Made by a program: the position numbers and the translations under genes
Notes under the pieces: model-generated
The model's input: only the letters and a program-made list of their open reading frames with translations
Told to the model about the DNA's origin: nothing
Database searches by the model: none
From: Micrococcales bacterium
Lineage (GTDB): Bacteria > Actinomycetota > Actinomycetes > S36-B12 > UBA10799
Direction of reading: 5' to 3'
DNA: 64,000 nucleotides
NCBI GenBank assembly: GCA_016719135.1
Contig: JADKAV010000005.1
Span: forward strand, 1 to 64,000
Part shown: positions 36,795-46,329 of the stretch, in pieces
Numbering within the stretch: the stretch's first letter is position 1
How the letters are laid out: every line of letters starts with the position of its first letter

Positions 36795-38495
36795 CTACAG
36801 GTCAGCGTCGAACTCGCCGGACTCCAGTCGATCCTTGATGGTCGACAGGAAACGGGCAGCCTCGGCGCCGTCAACGAGTCGGTGATCGTAGGTCAGTGCC
36901 AGGAACACCATGTGCCGCACCGCGATCGAGTCGTTGCCTACGTCGTCGGTGACGACCACCGCTCGCTTCACCACGGCACCGGTGCCAAGGATCCCGACCT
37001 GTGGCTGGTTGATGATGGGGGTGTCGAACAGAGCGCCCCGACTACCGGTGTTGGTCAGTGTGAACGTGCCACCGGACAGTTCATCGGGACTCACCTTGTT
37101 GGTCCGCGTGCGATCGGCGAGATCCGCAATTTTGCGCGCCAGGCCCGCGATGTTGAGGTCACCCGCGTTGCGAATGACCGGCACCAGCAGACCCCGTTCG
37201 GTGTCCACAGCAACCCCGAGGTGTTCGCCGTCGTGATAGGTCACGGTGCCGGCGTCGATATCCATGGAGGCGTTCACGTTCGGGAACTGTTTGAGCGCCT
37301 CACAGGTAGCCTTCGCGAAGAACGGCATATACGACAACTTCACACCCTCACGGGTCAAGAAGTCGTCCTTCACACGATTGCGCAGCAGGGCGATGCGCGT
37401 CACATCGACCTCAATGACGGTGGTCAACTGCGCGGAGACCGCCAGCGACTCGACCATGCGGGTGGCGATGACCTTTCGCAGCCGGCTCATCGGCTCGGTC
37501 CGGCCCCTCAGATGCAAGTTGGGTTGCGGGGCGGCGGGCGCTTTCGCGGCTGGTGCACTGGGAGCCGCCGGGCAGCAGGCGGGGGTCGCTTTGGCGCTGG
37601 CGGCAGCGAGTACGTCCTGCTTGCGGATCCGGCCGCCGACGCCGGTGCCCTTGACGGTTGACAGATCCACTCCCTTCTCGTTGGCCAGTTTGCGCACGAT
37701 CGGGGTGACGTAGGCGCCATCTGACGATGCCTCCGAAGCAGGCGCGGCGGCCGCGGCAGGCGCGGCAGGCGCAGATGCAGCCGGGGGTGCCGGCGCTGGT
37801 GGGGGAGCTTCGGGCGCCGGTGCTGGAGCCGATTGCGCGGGTGCCGCTTCGGGCTCTGGTGCGGTGGCCGGCTGCGACCCGGGCGAGCCGATCACAGCGA
37901 GCACCGACCCCACCTCGACGGTCTCGTCCTCGTTGACCCGGATCTCCGAGAGCACTCCGGCGACCGGGGACGGGATCTCGGTGTCAACCTTGTCGGTGCT
38001 GACCTCCAGCAACGGTTCGTCGACCGATACCTCGTCGCCGACCTGCTTGAGCCATCGGGTGACGGTTCCCTCCGTCACACTTTCGCCCAGCGCGGGCAAC
38101 TCGACGCTCACACTGCCCGCCGCTGCGTGACTGGACGTCGGGGAGGTGACAGTGGTGGGTGCTGGATCCGGAGCAGGGGCAGGTTCGGCCACAGGCGCCG
38201 GCTCAGATGCAGGCTCAGATTCCGGAGCCTGCGGGGAGGAGGCTGAGCCGGCCTCCGCGGCGTCGGCGATCACGGCGAGTTCACCACCGACCTCCACAAC
38301 GTCGTCCTCGCCGGCCTTGATCTCAGTGAGCACGCCACTGGCCGGGGCTGGGATTTCGGTGTCCACCTTGTCGGTGCTGACCTCCAGCAGCGGTTCATCG
38401 GCGGTGACTTCGTCGCCGACCTCCTTGAGCCAGCGCGTGACGGTTCCCTCGGTGACGCTCTCACCGAGTTGGGGCATCGTGACCGACGTCGCCAT
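36795..38495 (-). CDS. sucB: 2-oxoglutarate dehydrogenase E2, dihydrolipoamide succinyltransferase
   Basis: The lipoyl-bearing core of a 2-oxoacid dehydrogenase complex, 566 residues. It has two N-terminal lipoyl domains with lipoyl lysines at Lys43 and Lys169 (each in EVSTDKVDTEIP), Ala/Pro-rich linkers, an E3-binding domain (YVTPIVRKLANEKGVDLSTVKGTG), and a C-terminal catalytic domain with the HRLVDG motif near residue 537. The ATG at 38495 is preceded by AAGGAGA; the 32 further codons upstream are non-native. The gene is 16 bp downstream of lpd, so E2 and E3 are expressed together. Succinyl- rather than acetyl-specificity is inferred from family likeness; the E1 gene is not here. Confidence 0.93.
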   Translation of the reverse strand: MATSVTMPQLGESVTEGTVTRWLKEVGDEVTADEPLLEVSTDKVDTEIPAPASGVLTEIKAGEDDVVEVGGELAVIADAAEAGSASSPQAPESEPASEPAPVAEPAPAPDPAPTTVTSPTSSHAAAGSVSVELPALGESVTEGTVTRWLKQVGDEVSVDEPLLEVSTDKVDTEIPSPVAGVLSEIRVNEDETVEVGSVLAVIGSPGSQPATAPEPEAAPAQSAPAPAPEAPPPAPAPPAASAPAAPAAAAAPASEASSDGAYVTPIVRKLANEKGVDLSTVKGTGVGGRIRKQDVLAAASAKATPACCPAAPSAPAAKAPAAPQPNLHLRGRTEPMSRLRKVIATRMVESLAVSAQLTTVIEVDVTRIALLRNRVKDDFLTREGVKLSYMPFFAKATCEALKQFPNVNASMDIDAGTVTYHDGEHLGVAVDTERGLLVPVIRNAGDLNIAGLARKIADLADRTRTNKVSPDELSGGTFTLTNTGSRGALFDTPIINQPQVGILGTGAVVKRAVVVTDDVGNDSIAVRHMVFLALTYDHRLVDGAEAARFLSTIKDRLESGEFDADL

Positions 38496-38511
38496 AGTTG
38501 TCTCCTTGGAA

Positions 38512-39882
38512 TCAGGCGTGTGCGTGCAGGGGTTTGCCAGCGAGGGCGAGGTGCGCCTCGCCCATGGCTTCGTTCTGCGTCGGGTGGGCATGGACGAGGG
38601 CCGCCACGTCCTCCGGGTACGCCTCCCAGTTGTAGATCAACTGACCCTCACCTATGAGCTCTCCGACGCGGCTGCCCACCATGTGGACCCCAACGACCGG
38701 ACCGTCCTTCTGGCGGACCAGTTTGATGAACCCGGCGGTCGCGAGGATCTGGCTCTTGCCGTTGCCCCCGAGGTTGTACTCGTAGGTCTCGATGTCGCCG
38801 AACTTGGCCTTCGCTTCAGGTTCGGTGTAGCCGACCGAGGCCACCTCCGGCTCGCAGTACGTCACCCGGGGAATACCCGCTTCGTCGATGGGGGCCGGGT
38901 TCAGTCCGGCGAGGTGCTCGGCGAGGTAGATGCCCTGCCCGAAGCCGCGGTGGGCCAGCTGCAGGCCCGGCACGATGTCGCCGACCGCATAGACGCCGGG
39001 CACGTTGGTCTGCAGATTGGCGTCGACCGGCACGAAGCCGCGGTCGAGGGTGACGCCGTTTTCCTCGTATCCCACGCCAGTGGTCCGCGGGCCACGACCC
39101 ACCGCCACCAGCAACACGTCAGCGGTAATGGTCTTGCCGTCCTCCAGAGTGACGGTCACGCTCTTGTCGTCCTGGGCCGCCGAAGAGAAACGCACGCCGG
39201 TGTGGAAGGTGATCTTGCGCTTGCGGAAGGCGCGCTCCAGGGCTTTGGAGCAGGCCTCGTCCTCTGCGGGCACCAGGTGGGGGAGGGCCTCGACGATGGT
39301 CACATCGGTGCCGAAGGATTTCCACACGCTGGCGAACTCGACGCCGATGACCCCGCCGCCCAGGACGATGGCGCTGTCTGGCACGTAGTCCATCTCCAGC
39401 GCTTCCTCACTGGTGATGATCCGCCCACCGATGTCCAAACCCGGCAGCGAGCGTGCGTAGGACCCGGTGGCCAGCACGACGGCCCGGCCTTTGTAGACCT
39501 CGCCGCCCACTTCCACCGAATCCGGGCCGACGAGTTTCCCGGTGCCGGTCACATAGGTGATCTTGCGGCTCTTCACCAAACCTTGCAGCCCCTTGTACAG
39601 GCGGCTGACCACGGAGTCCTTGTACTTGTTCACCGCGGGCATGTCGATGCCCTGCAATGTTGCCTGCACACCGAAGGCCGAACTCTCGCGCGTCGAGTCG
39701 GCAACTTCTGCAGCGTGCAGTAGCGCTTTGGTGGGGATGCACCCGCGGTGCAAACATGTGCCCCCGAGCTTGTCCTCTTCGATGAGGGCGACCTTCTTGC
39801 CCAGTTGCGAGGCGCGCAGCGCGCAGGCATAACCTCCGCTGCCGCCACCCAGAATCACGATGTCGAACAGGTCCTCGGACAC
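38512..39882 (-). CDS. lpd: Dihydrolipoamide dehydrogenase (E3)
   Basis: The FAD enzyme that reoxidises lipoyl groups of 2-oxoacid dehydrogenases and the glycine cleavage system. The 456-residue chain opens VSEDLFDIVILGGGSGGYACA, has the redox disulfide in GGTCLHRGCIPTK, an NAD fold around IVLGGGVIGVEFAS and the C-terminal base HAHPTQNE. GTG at 39882 follows AGGAGAAAC; the longer frame to 40017 has no ribosome site. It serves the adjacent SucB and, plausibly, GcvT encoded 2 kb away. Confidence 0.96.
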   Translation of the reverse strand: MSEDLFDIVILGGGSGGYACALRASQLGKKVALIEEDKLGGTCLHRGCIPTKALLHAAEVADSTRESSAFGVQATLQGIDMPAVNKYKDSVVSRLYKGLQGLVKSRKITYVTGTGKLVGPDSVEVGGEVYKGRAVVLATGSYARSLPGLDIGGRIITSEEALEMDYVPDSAIVLGGGVIGVEFASVWKSFGTDVTIVEALPHLVPAEDEACSKALERAFRKRKITFHTGVRFSSAAQDDKSVTVTLEDGKTITADVLLVAVGRGPRTTGVGYEENGVTLDRGFVPVDANLQTNVPGVYAVGDIVPGLQLAHRGFGQGIYLAEHLAGLNPAPIDEAGIPRVTYCEPEVASVGYTEPEAKAKFGDIETYEYNLGGNGKSQILATAGFIKLVRQKDGPVVGVHMVGSRVGELIGEGQLIYNWEAYPEDVAALVHAHPTQNEAMGEAHLALAGKPLHAHA

Positions 39883-39937
39883 GTTTCTCCTCTTTGTCGT
39901 CGCCTTACGCATCCTCTCAGCAGATGCGCTCTGGGGG

Positions 39938-40078
39938 CTACCCGAAATCCTTGCGCATCTCGTCGGCAGAGCCAAATCCGAACAACCGGCGAGGTGTGAG
40001 CAGATGTTGCGTGGCAACCTTCACGAAACCCAGTCTCTCGTAGGGCGCTTTCGCGCGTGGATTGGCGTCCCCATCAGT
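39938..40078 (-). pseudogene. C-terminal remnant of a GNAT acetyltransferase
   Basis: About 45 codons reading DANPRAKAPYERLGFVKVAT and onward match the end of GNAT acetyltransferases (usually NPRAKALYERLGF). The acetyl-CoA-binding segment that should precede it is absent, so this is a truncated relic. It lies in the 381-bp gap between lpd and pepA, which otherwise holds only the inverted repeat at 40135-40190. Confidence 0.55.
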
Positions 40079-40134
40079 CGTGCGATGTGCCCGGCCTCGG
40101 TCTTGACGTTCCCCCGGACCGGCAGTGCCCCCGT

Positions 40135-40190
40135 GAGGGCGACGTTGTTGGGCACTCTCGCCGGCGAAACCGCCCAACAACGTCGCCCTC
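40135..40190. repeat. Perfect 19-bp inverted repeat downstream of pepA
   Basis: Arms 40135-40153 and 40172-40190 are exact reverse complements around an 18-nt loop that itself contains the palindrome TCGCCGGCGA. It lies 74 bp after the pepA stop. No T-run follows on either strand, so a stabilising or REP-like element is at least as likely as a terminator. Confidence 0.7.
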
Positions 40191-40263
40191 AACCAAAGGG
40201 CGCGGCCGCCAGCGATGAAGTCCCCGGGCAGCGTCGGCAGGAGGTTTCCCTGCCCGACACGCA

Positions 40264-41718
40264 TCAGCCCCGGGCCAGGCCGATCAGCGTGCGCGCGGCG
40301 AAACCGGTGCCGCCCGAGGGTGTGAAGCCGTGGGGGGCGCTGTCGTTCCAGGCAGGACCTGCGATGTCCAAGTGCGCCCACGCCTGCCCTTCGGGGACGA
40401 AGGCCTGCAGGAACAGCCCGGCCACCAGCATGCCGCCCATCTGCTCGCCGATGTTCTTCTGATCGGCGACGCGGGACTTCAGGCTCGCCCGCAGCGCGTC
40501 CGGCAGCGGCATCGGCCAGAAGCGCTCGCCAACGCTGGCCCCGGCGTCGCGGATCTGCTGAGCGAGGTCGTCCTCGTTGGCCATGACGGCGGCGATGTGT
40601 GAGCCCAGTGCGACCATCTGTGCCCCGGTGAGGGTGGCCACGTCGACGATGGCATCAGGTTTCGACTCAGCGGCCAGTGCGATCGCGTCGGCCATCACCA
40701 GGCGGCCTTCGGCGTCGGTGTTCAGCACCTCGACAGTGGTGCCTCCCCGCATGGTGATGACGTCGCCGGGCCGTTGGGCGGTTCCGCTGGGCATGTTCTC
40801 CGCGCAGGCGAGGTAGGCGCTGATCCGCACCGGTAGCCCGGCCTCTGCGATCGTGCGAGTGGCGGCGAGGACTGCTGCGGCGCCACCCATGTCGCACTTC
40901 ATCGTCTCCATCGCTTTGGCCGGCTTCAGGGAGAGTCCGCCGGAGTCGAAGGTGATCCCCTTTCCGACGAAGGCGAGGTGACGCGTGGCTTCCTTGGGGG
41001 CGTACTCCAGGTGGATCAGCCGGGGCGGGTTCGCCGACCCCTGGCCCACCCCAACGATGCCGCCCATCGACTCCTTGGCAAGACGTTGTTCGTCCCAGAC
41101 GGTGACTTTGACCGGGAGGTTCTTGAACTGCTGCTTGGCCTTGGCCGCGATGGCTTGCGGGGTCAGGTGCCCGGGGGGTTCGTTGACCAGGTCCCTGGCC
41201 AGGCCGGTCGCCTTCACGTCGGCGACCGCGATGCGCTTGGTCGCCGCGCGGATTCCTCGCGGTGCCGTCGTGGCGACGACGATCGCTGCGGGCGCTTCGG
41301 GTATTGCTTTGCCCGACAGCCGCAGCGGGACATGGGCCCCCAGAAGGGCGCCCTCACAGACCGCGGCCAGCGCCTGCGGGTTGCTGCTGGGCAGCGCTAA
41401 AGCGATGGTCTTCACCGATCCGGCTGACCGGACCGCGGCACCGGCCGCTTCGCGCAGTTGCATGGTGTCGGGTTTGGATGGCATTCCGACGGCGACCACC
41501 GACTCGGCGGCCAAGGAGCCCGGGGCGGGGATACGCCACGTGTCCCCGAGTTTGCCGTCGCAGCCGATGCGTTCGAGGTCCCGTACGATGCTGCGTCGCA
41601 CGTTCGCGGGCAACGCCCCACTGACGATTTGCAGGCCGTCCTTGTCCGCGACGCCCACCACGAGCACCTGAGCCCGGGTCGCGGTGACGTCGGCGTCACC
41701 GATCCGAAGAGTTGTCAC
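40264..41718 (-). CDS. pepA: Leucyl aminopeptidase (M17)
   Basis: A 484-residue cytosolic metallo-aminopeptidase releasing N-terminal residues from peptides. The M17 catalytic region is clear: GKGITFDSGGLSLKPAKAME with its metal ligands, MKCDMGGAAAVLA, and NTDAEGRLVMADAI. Length is normal. It is divergent from gcvT with only 61 bp between the starts. Confidence 0.97.
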   Translation of the reverse strand: MTTLRIGDADVTATRAQVLVVGVADKDGLQIVSGALPANVRRSIVRDLERIGCDGKLGDTWRIPAPGSLAAESVVAVGMPSKPDTMQLREAAGAAVRSAGSVKTIALALPSSNPQALAAVCEGALLGAHVPLRLSGKAIPEAPAAIVVATTAPRGIRAATKRIAVADVKATGLARDLVNEPPGHLTPQAIAAKAKQQFKNLPVKVTVWDEQRLAKESMGGIVGVGQGSANPPRLIHLEYAPKEATRHLAFVGKGITFDSGGLSLKPAKAMETMKCDMGGAAAVLAATRTIAEAGLPVRISAYLACAENMPSGTAQRPGDVITMRGGTTVEVLNTDAEGRLVMADAIALAAESKPDAIVDVATLTGAQMVALGSHIAAVMANEDDLAQQIRDAGASVGERFWPMPLPDALRASLKSRVADQKNIGEQMGGMLVAGLFLQAFVPEGQAWAHLDIAGPAWNDSAPHGFTPSGGTGFAARTLIGLARG

Positions 41719-41779
41719 AGGTCAGACCTCCTTGATCAGTGCCACCCTACGTGTCGCGGGCACCCGATAGCGTGGAGCC

Positions 41780-42838
41780 GTGTCCAACCCGCAAGCCGTT
41801 CTCCCTGCTTTGCACGACCGCCACGTCAGCGCGGGCGCGAAATTCGCCGAGTTCGCGGGGTGGTCGATGCCCCTGGAGTACCAGGGTGTCGTCACCGAGC
41901 ACACTGCGGTGCGCTCGGCGGTGGGTGTTTTCGACGTGTCACACCTGGGAACGCTGACGGTCCGCGGACCCAGTGCGGTGCTCAACGAGGTGCTCAGCAA
42001 CGACCTCACCCGCATCACCGACGGTCAGGCGCAGTACACGTTGCTACTTACCGACGACGGTGGGATCGTCGACGACCTGATCGCATATCGGGTCGGTGAC
42101 GACGAGTTCATCCTGGTGCCGAACGCTGCGAATTGCGCGGCGGTGGCCGATGCGGTGGCAAGGGCCGGTCTCGAGGTCACCGATGTGACACGGCAGACGG
42201 CGATCATCGCGGTGCAAGGCCCAGCCTCGGATGCGCTGGTGGCACCACTGGGTGTGCCCGACCTGGACTACATGTCGTTCGCCACCGCGCGGATCGCGGG
42301 GGTCGAGAGCACGGTCTGCCGGACGGGCTACACCGGGGAACGGGGCGTGGAGATCCTGGTCCCGGCAGATGCGGCCGGGGTGGTCTGGGACGCGGTCATT
42401 GCCGCGGGCGCCGTGCCCTGCGGGCTGGGGGCCCGCGACACGCTGCGCACCGAGATGGGCTACCCATTACACGGTCACGAACTGTCACCGTCGGTGCCTG
42501 CGCGCTGGTCCTCGGTGGGGTGGGCCGTGGTCGCAGACAAAGGTCCGTTCAATGGCCGCGATGCCTACGTCGTGACCCCGGCTGAACAGAAGATCGTGGG
42601 TCTGCGGATGGTGGAGCGGGGGATCCCGCGCCCACAGATGACGGTGTGGACAGCCGATGGGGAGTGCGGCTACACCACCAGCGGAACGTTCTCCCCGACG
42701 CTGAAGACGGGTATTGCGCTGGCCCGGGTGCGCACGTCGGTGAAGGTCGATGACCAGGTCGAGATCGAGGTCCGGGGGCGGCGGTTGTCGGCGCAGGTCG
42801 TGAAAGTGCCCTTCGTCGCCTCACACGTCCGCGGCTAG
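41780..42838 (+). CDS. gcvT: Aminomethyltransferase (glycine cleavage T-protein)
   Basis: GcvT takes the aminomethyl group from lipoyl-H protein, releases ammonia and makes methylene-tetrahydrofolate. The 352-residue chain shows EFAGWSMPLEYQGV at the N-terminus, FDVSHLG, the folate-binding QAQYTLLLTDDGGIVDDLIAYR, RTGYTGERGVEILVP and the C-terminal barrel end KTGIALARV. The GTG start at 41780 fits the conserved N-terminus. No gcvH or gcvP is adjacent. Its last 18 bp overlap the convergent CobT-like gene. Confidence 0.95.
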   Translation: MSNPQAVLPALHDRHVSAGAKFAEFAGWSMPLEYQGVVTEHTAVRSAVGVFDVSHLGTLTVRGPSAVLNEVLSNDLTRITDGQAQYTLLLTDDGGIVDDLIAYRVGDDEFILVPNAANCAAVADAVARAGLEVTDVTRQTAIIAVQGPASDALVAPLGVPDLDYMSFATARIAGVESTVCRTGYTGERGVEILVPADAAGVVWDAVIAAGAVPCGLGARDTLRTEMGYPLHGHELSPSVPARWSSVGWAVVADKGPFNGRDAYVVTPAEQKIVGLRMVERGIPRPQMTVWTADGECGYTTSGTFSPTLKTGIALARVRTSVKVDDQVEIEVRGRRLSAQVVKVPFVASHVRG

Positions 42839-43525
42839 GAGGGCCACGTTCAGGGCCGCCAGACCGCCCAGAGCGCCCAACCCCTGGCCGGGTCCGATGC
42901 CGCCAGTCGTCCATGCCGCGAGGTTCAGATGGTCCAGGAACAGCCGATGTGCCGGTTCCTGGCCCAGAATCGGTGCCTGAAGCGGGGGCAGTTCCTCGGC
43001 CACTGTCGCTGCGGCCGCGCCGACCACCCCATCCAGCAGGACCGGCGTTCCAGCCTCTCCCGCGCTGACCAGCAGGTCCGCGAGGAGTCTGACGGCGGCG
43101 GGCACGGCCGGCGGACTGCCAGCTTCTTGTGCCGCTGCGCGCACGCCGGTCACCTTGCGCATCCAGTCGATGTCCGAAATTCCGCTGCCGTAACCGATCG
43201 CCGTCTGCGGTTCGGCGTTGAGATGGGTGCATGCCACCTGCGCGGCGGATGTGGTCATCCCGCGTCCTACGTCGGCCAGCAGCACCAGGTCGTGGCCCGT
43301 GGGCAGTTGTCCGGAGTCCGCGAAATGAAGGGACACCCCCAGATGCTCGGCGACTCTGGCAGTCGGCGTGAGTCCGTTCTCGGTATCGACGCGCCACTGT
43401 GAGCTGAATCCGGGCGGAAGCGCCGACACCGCGTCGGGTTCGTCGTCGAGCACCACCACGAGCACGGGCTGCTCGGGCCTCGCCGCAGCGCTGACCGATC
43501 GCCACCATTCGACCCGGGGGTCCAT
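42821..43525 (-). CDS. CobT-like protein (short nicotinate-nucleotide:dimethylbenzimidazole phosphoribosyltransferase homologue)
   Basis: CobT activates the lower ligand of cobalamin. This 234-residue protein shares the C-terminal pattern PVLLDGVVGAAAATVAEELPP, then QEPAHRLFLDHLNL and GIGPGQGLGALGGLAALN, and the middle ADVGRGMTTSAAQVACTHLN, but is about 110 residues shorter than usual and has lost much of the N-terminal part. Whether it keeps activity is unclear. It follows the P450 gene directly (adjacent stop and start codons). Together with the B12-riboswitch operon 3 kb away it hints at local interest in cobalamin, although no other biosynthetic gene is near. Confidence 0.75.
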   Translation of the reverse strand: MDPRVEWWRSVSAAARPEQPVLVVVLDDEPDAVSALPPGFSSQWRVDTENGLTPTARVAEHLGVSLHFADSGQLPTGHDLVLLADVGRGMTTSAAQVACTHLNAEPQTAIGYGSGISDIDWMRKVTGVRAAAQEAGSPPAVPAAVRLLADLLVSAGEAGTPVLLDGVVGAAAATVAEELPPLQAPILGQEPAHRLFLDHLNLAAWTTGGIGPGQGLGALGGLAALNVALLAADV

Positions 43526-44953
43526 TCAGCGGCTCCGCACGACAGTCGGCATCGGCACGTCGGGGCGCAAGGTGATGGCCGACATCATGGGAGGGTCGGC
43601 CGGTACCTGGACGTCGAGTTCCCATCGGCGGGCCAGGGTCGCCAGCAGCACGACAGCCTCCGTCCAGGCGAAGTGTTCACCGATACACCGACGGGTCCCG
43701 AACCCGAACGGGAACCACACGCCACGTGGAACCCTCGGCGCGCGCTCGTCGAAGGTGCCCTCGCCGGTCAACCAGCGGTCCGGGCGGAACGCGTGGGCGT
43801 CGGACCAGAAACGAGGATCGCGATGCATGGCATATTGCGAGGCCAGCACCACACTCCCGCGCGGCAGGTCCCAGCCGGCCACCCGCAGGTCGGTGTCGAG
43901 CCAACGCCCGATGATCCACGCCGGCGGGTGCAGGCGCATCGACTCCGCGACCACGGCATAGGTGCGCGGTAGCTGGCGTAAATGGTCTGCCGTCGAGGGG
44001 GGTTCGGCCAGGGCGTCGACCTCCTCGGTCAGCCAGGCGCGCCATTGCGGATTGGTTGCCAGCAGATGCCATGCCCAGGTCAGCGTCAGCGCCGTCGTCT
44101 CGTGCCCGGCAAGGACCAATGTCATGGCCTCGTCGCGCACTTCCTCGGCCGTGAAGGACGCTTCTCCGGCATCGTCGGTCGATGTCAGCATCATGGTCAG
44201 CAGGTCACTGCCGACGTAGCCGTCGCCGATGTCACGGGTGCGCTGGGCGATCATCTGCCCGACGATCGCGTCGAGTTCCTCGATCGCCTGGATCTCGCGG
44301 CGCCGCTGTGCAGTGGGGACCCGGGACAGGGGGGAGGCCAACGGGCCGATACCCCGGGCGAAACCCTCCAGGACCGTGTTCAGCGCCTGTGCCATGTCCT
44401 GGGCTTCCGCCCGCAGGTTCAGACCGAAGATGGTGCGCCCGATCACGTCCAGGGTCAGCTCCGACATGGCATGGGCCACATCGATGACGGTGCCGTCGGA
44501 CCAGGAACCGCTGGTGAGGTCGGCGGCGGCCGTCATGTCCGCGATGTAGCCCTCGATCCGCTTGTTGTGGAAGAGCGGCTGAATGGCACGCCGGTGGCGC
44601 AAATGGGTCGCTCCGTCCGCGGTGAGCAGCCCGTCCCCGAGCAGCGGCCGGGTCAGTTGTAGCCCGAGGCTCTTGCGCGTGTGCCGGCCGTTGGTGACGA
44701 AGACGTCCCAGATGGCTTCCGGCGAGAACAGGATGTGCACGTGTTCCGCGCCGAGGGCGACGTGCACGACCGGCTGGTGGCGGGCGGCGAGGGCCCCGAA
44801 GAACTCGTGCGGGGCTCTGCGCCCGGCCATCATCGTCCACATCGCCTTGAGCCCGTTCGGGCCGGGCGGCCGGGGCACCGGGTCCTGTTTGACCCGCATC
44901 GATGCCACGATGTTGCGTGCGCGTTCGGTGCGTTCGGTGACGGTGCTGGTCAT
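43526..44953 (-). CDS. Cytochrome P450
   Basis: A 475-residue soluble P450 monooxygenase. Landmarks are the I-helix AGHETTALTL, the ExxR in ESMRLHPPAW and the heme-ligand loop FGFGTRRCIGEHFAW. The sequence resembles CYP families that hydroxylate fatty acids or terpenoids more than the short bacterial steroid types, but I cannot name the substrate. No ferredoxin or reductase gene is adjacent. It abuts the CobT-like gene and is divergent from the hydrolase. Confidence 0.95.
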   Translation of the reverse strand: MTSTVTERTERARNIVASMRVKQDPVPRPPGPNGLKAMWTMMAGRRAPHEFFGALAARHQPVVHVALGAEHVHILFSPEAIWDVFVTNGRHTRKSLGLQLTRPLLGDGLLTADGATHLRHRRAIQPLFHNKRIEGYIADMTAAADLTSGSWSDGTVIDVAHAMSELTLDVIGRTIFGLNLRAEAQDMAQALNTVLEGFARGIGPLASPLSRVPTAQRRREIQAIEELDAIVGQMIAQRTRDIGDGYVGSDLLTMMLTSTDDAGEASFTAEEVRDEAMTLVLAGHETTALTLTWAWHLLATNPQWRAWLTEEVDALAEPPSTADHLRQLPRTYAVVAESMRLHPPAWIIGRWLDTDLRVAGWDLPRGSVVLASQYAMHRDPRFWSDAHAFRPDRWLTGEGTFDERAPRVPRGVWFPFGFGTRRCIGEHFAWTEAVVLLATLARRWELDVQVPADPPMMSAITLRPDVPMPTVVRSR

Positions 44954-45009
44954 GTCTGTAGTCTGCCTCGCAGGTCCGGCAGTCCCAACACCGCAGGAGG
45001 TCCGCAGAC

Positions 45010-45814
45010 ATGGTCGACTGGCGTGATCTTCACCTGCCCGAGGTGCACTGGGCCCCGCACGGTCTGCCGGGGGCGCTGAAGTCGCTGCCCGGGTGGGTGG
45101 CGCGGGTGGCCTCCGAGAGCAGGTTCGCCGGGGAGATCATCGATTTCGAGAAGGCGCTGCCCAAGCCGTCACGACGTCAGACCCCGATCCGGCGCCAGGT
45201 GCTGGTGGTACCTGGTTTCGGGTTCGGAGATGCCGCCACTTTGCCCATGCAGATTGCGGTCAAGCGCGCCGGATTCCGTGTGGTGCGATCGCACATGCTG
45301 GCCAATGTGCGCTGTTCGGACCGGGCCGTAGACCGTTTGGCAGAAGTAGCCAGACGGGCGGTGGACGCAGATCACGGCCGGCGTCTGATGGTCGTGGGGC
45401 ACAGTAGGGGCGGGATGCTCGCTCGCGGACTCGGCGCCCGACATCCCGAACTGGTCAGCACGGCCGTGAGTCTCGGTGCGCCCCTGAACGACGAATTCGC
45501 CTTCTACGAGATCCCGCAGCCGGTGGTCGGGGTGCTCAAGGTGGTGCACCAGCGCGACCCCGAGTTGCGGGAGCGTCAGTGCGTGACCCGGGATTGCACG
45601 TGCCCCTACATGCTGGCAACGCACCGTCCGTTCCCGCAGGACGTGGAGTTGATCAGCTACTACGACCTCCGACGGCATCGTGGACTGGCGGGCATGCGTG
45701 GTCCCTGGCGCCGAGAACATCGAGGTTCCCGGTTCCCACCTCGGGATGGGGTTGCGCCCCGACACCGTGGACGCCGTGGTGGCGCGGATGATCGCCTCGG
45801 CCGACCGGTTCTGA
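45010..45814 (+). CDS. Alpha/beta hydrolase (lipase/esterase-like), frameshifted
   Basis: A serine hydrolase of about 267 residues after repair. The N-terminal part includes VLVVPGFGFGDAATLPM (oxyanion region), and the nucleophile elbow is VVGHSRGGMLARG. The frame shifts near 45660, after DVELISYY; the expected SDGIVDWRACVVPGAENIEV and GSHLGMGLRPDTVDAVVARM with the likely catalytic Asp and His lie in the next frame and end at TGA 45814. One inserted base accounts for it. Without correction the open frame would continue with unrelated residues to 45954. Substrate unknown. Confidence 0.8.
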
Positions 45815-45917
45815 ACCCGGCGGGGTGGGATGTCTCGATCCAGTCCCTGCCTATGGTCACCGAGCCACACCCCAACGCATGCCAGCGTGTGTCCGATGTC
45901 GCGTGGCGAGCAAGAGT

Positions 45918-45969
45918 GGTGCTTCGGACTAGGGGGGTGTCGTCTGGTCGGTGAGGTGTTTGCCGGCCG
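45918..45969 (+). repeat. About 50-bp direct repeat, copy 2
   Basis: Matches 20674-20725 with about two differences. Here it is followed almost immediately by the 58-bp palindrome (45976), whereas about 210 bp separate the two at the first locus, so this locus looks like a deletion derivative. The gap 45815-46329 has no intact gene. Confidence 0.65.
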
Positions 45970-45975
45970 CGGTGG

Positions 45976-46033
45976 CCATCACATCGGGGCCGCCGAGGGC
46001 CTCACCACCCCCGCTGCGGCCCTCATGGGATGG
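45976..46033. repeat. 58-bp imperfect palindrome, copy C
   Basis: Differs from copy B (20941-20998) mainly in the loop and at the right end (CATGGGATGG in place of CATTTGATGG). It directly precedes the second transposase-like relic, so the palindrome and relic moved, or were duplicated, as one block. Confidence 0.7.
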
Positions 46034-46041
46034 CGATGAGC

Positions 46042-46273
46042 GGTGGATGCTCTGGTGGCAGGGGCGTCTGCGAACCATTGGCCACGTGAGGCGTGACTGG
46101 CATGCCATCAACGACACGATGCTGGCCCACGGTCAACTGCTGGTCGACGATCCCGAGCGGATCGGCCCGATCCAGGTGACCGGGATGTTGGATGGACGAG
46201 ACGCTGTTCAACCGGGAGTACCCCACCCAGCAGCGGGCGACCACGCTCGACTCCCCCCTGAAACCCGAAGGGC
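46042..46273 (+). pseudogene. Transposase relic (ISL3-like), copy 2, frameshifted
   Basis: About 88% identical by eye to 21007-21239. Translation gives RRDWHAINDTMLAHGQLL, then the frame slips near 46190 and continues as MDETLFNREYPTQQRATTLD. This copy keeps DETLF, the expected form of the motif that reads DQTLF in copy 1. It ends at the same place as copy 1. Confidence 0.5.
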
Positions 46274-46329
46274 CGCAGAAGTTCACGACCACACCAATCC
46301 GTCCGCGGGCTGGCACCGAACCCCTGACC

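Noticed and set aside
41719..41779. Glycine riboswitch before gcvT
   Set aside because: The gap is only 61 bp and shows no glycine aptamer features.
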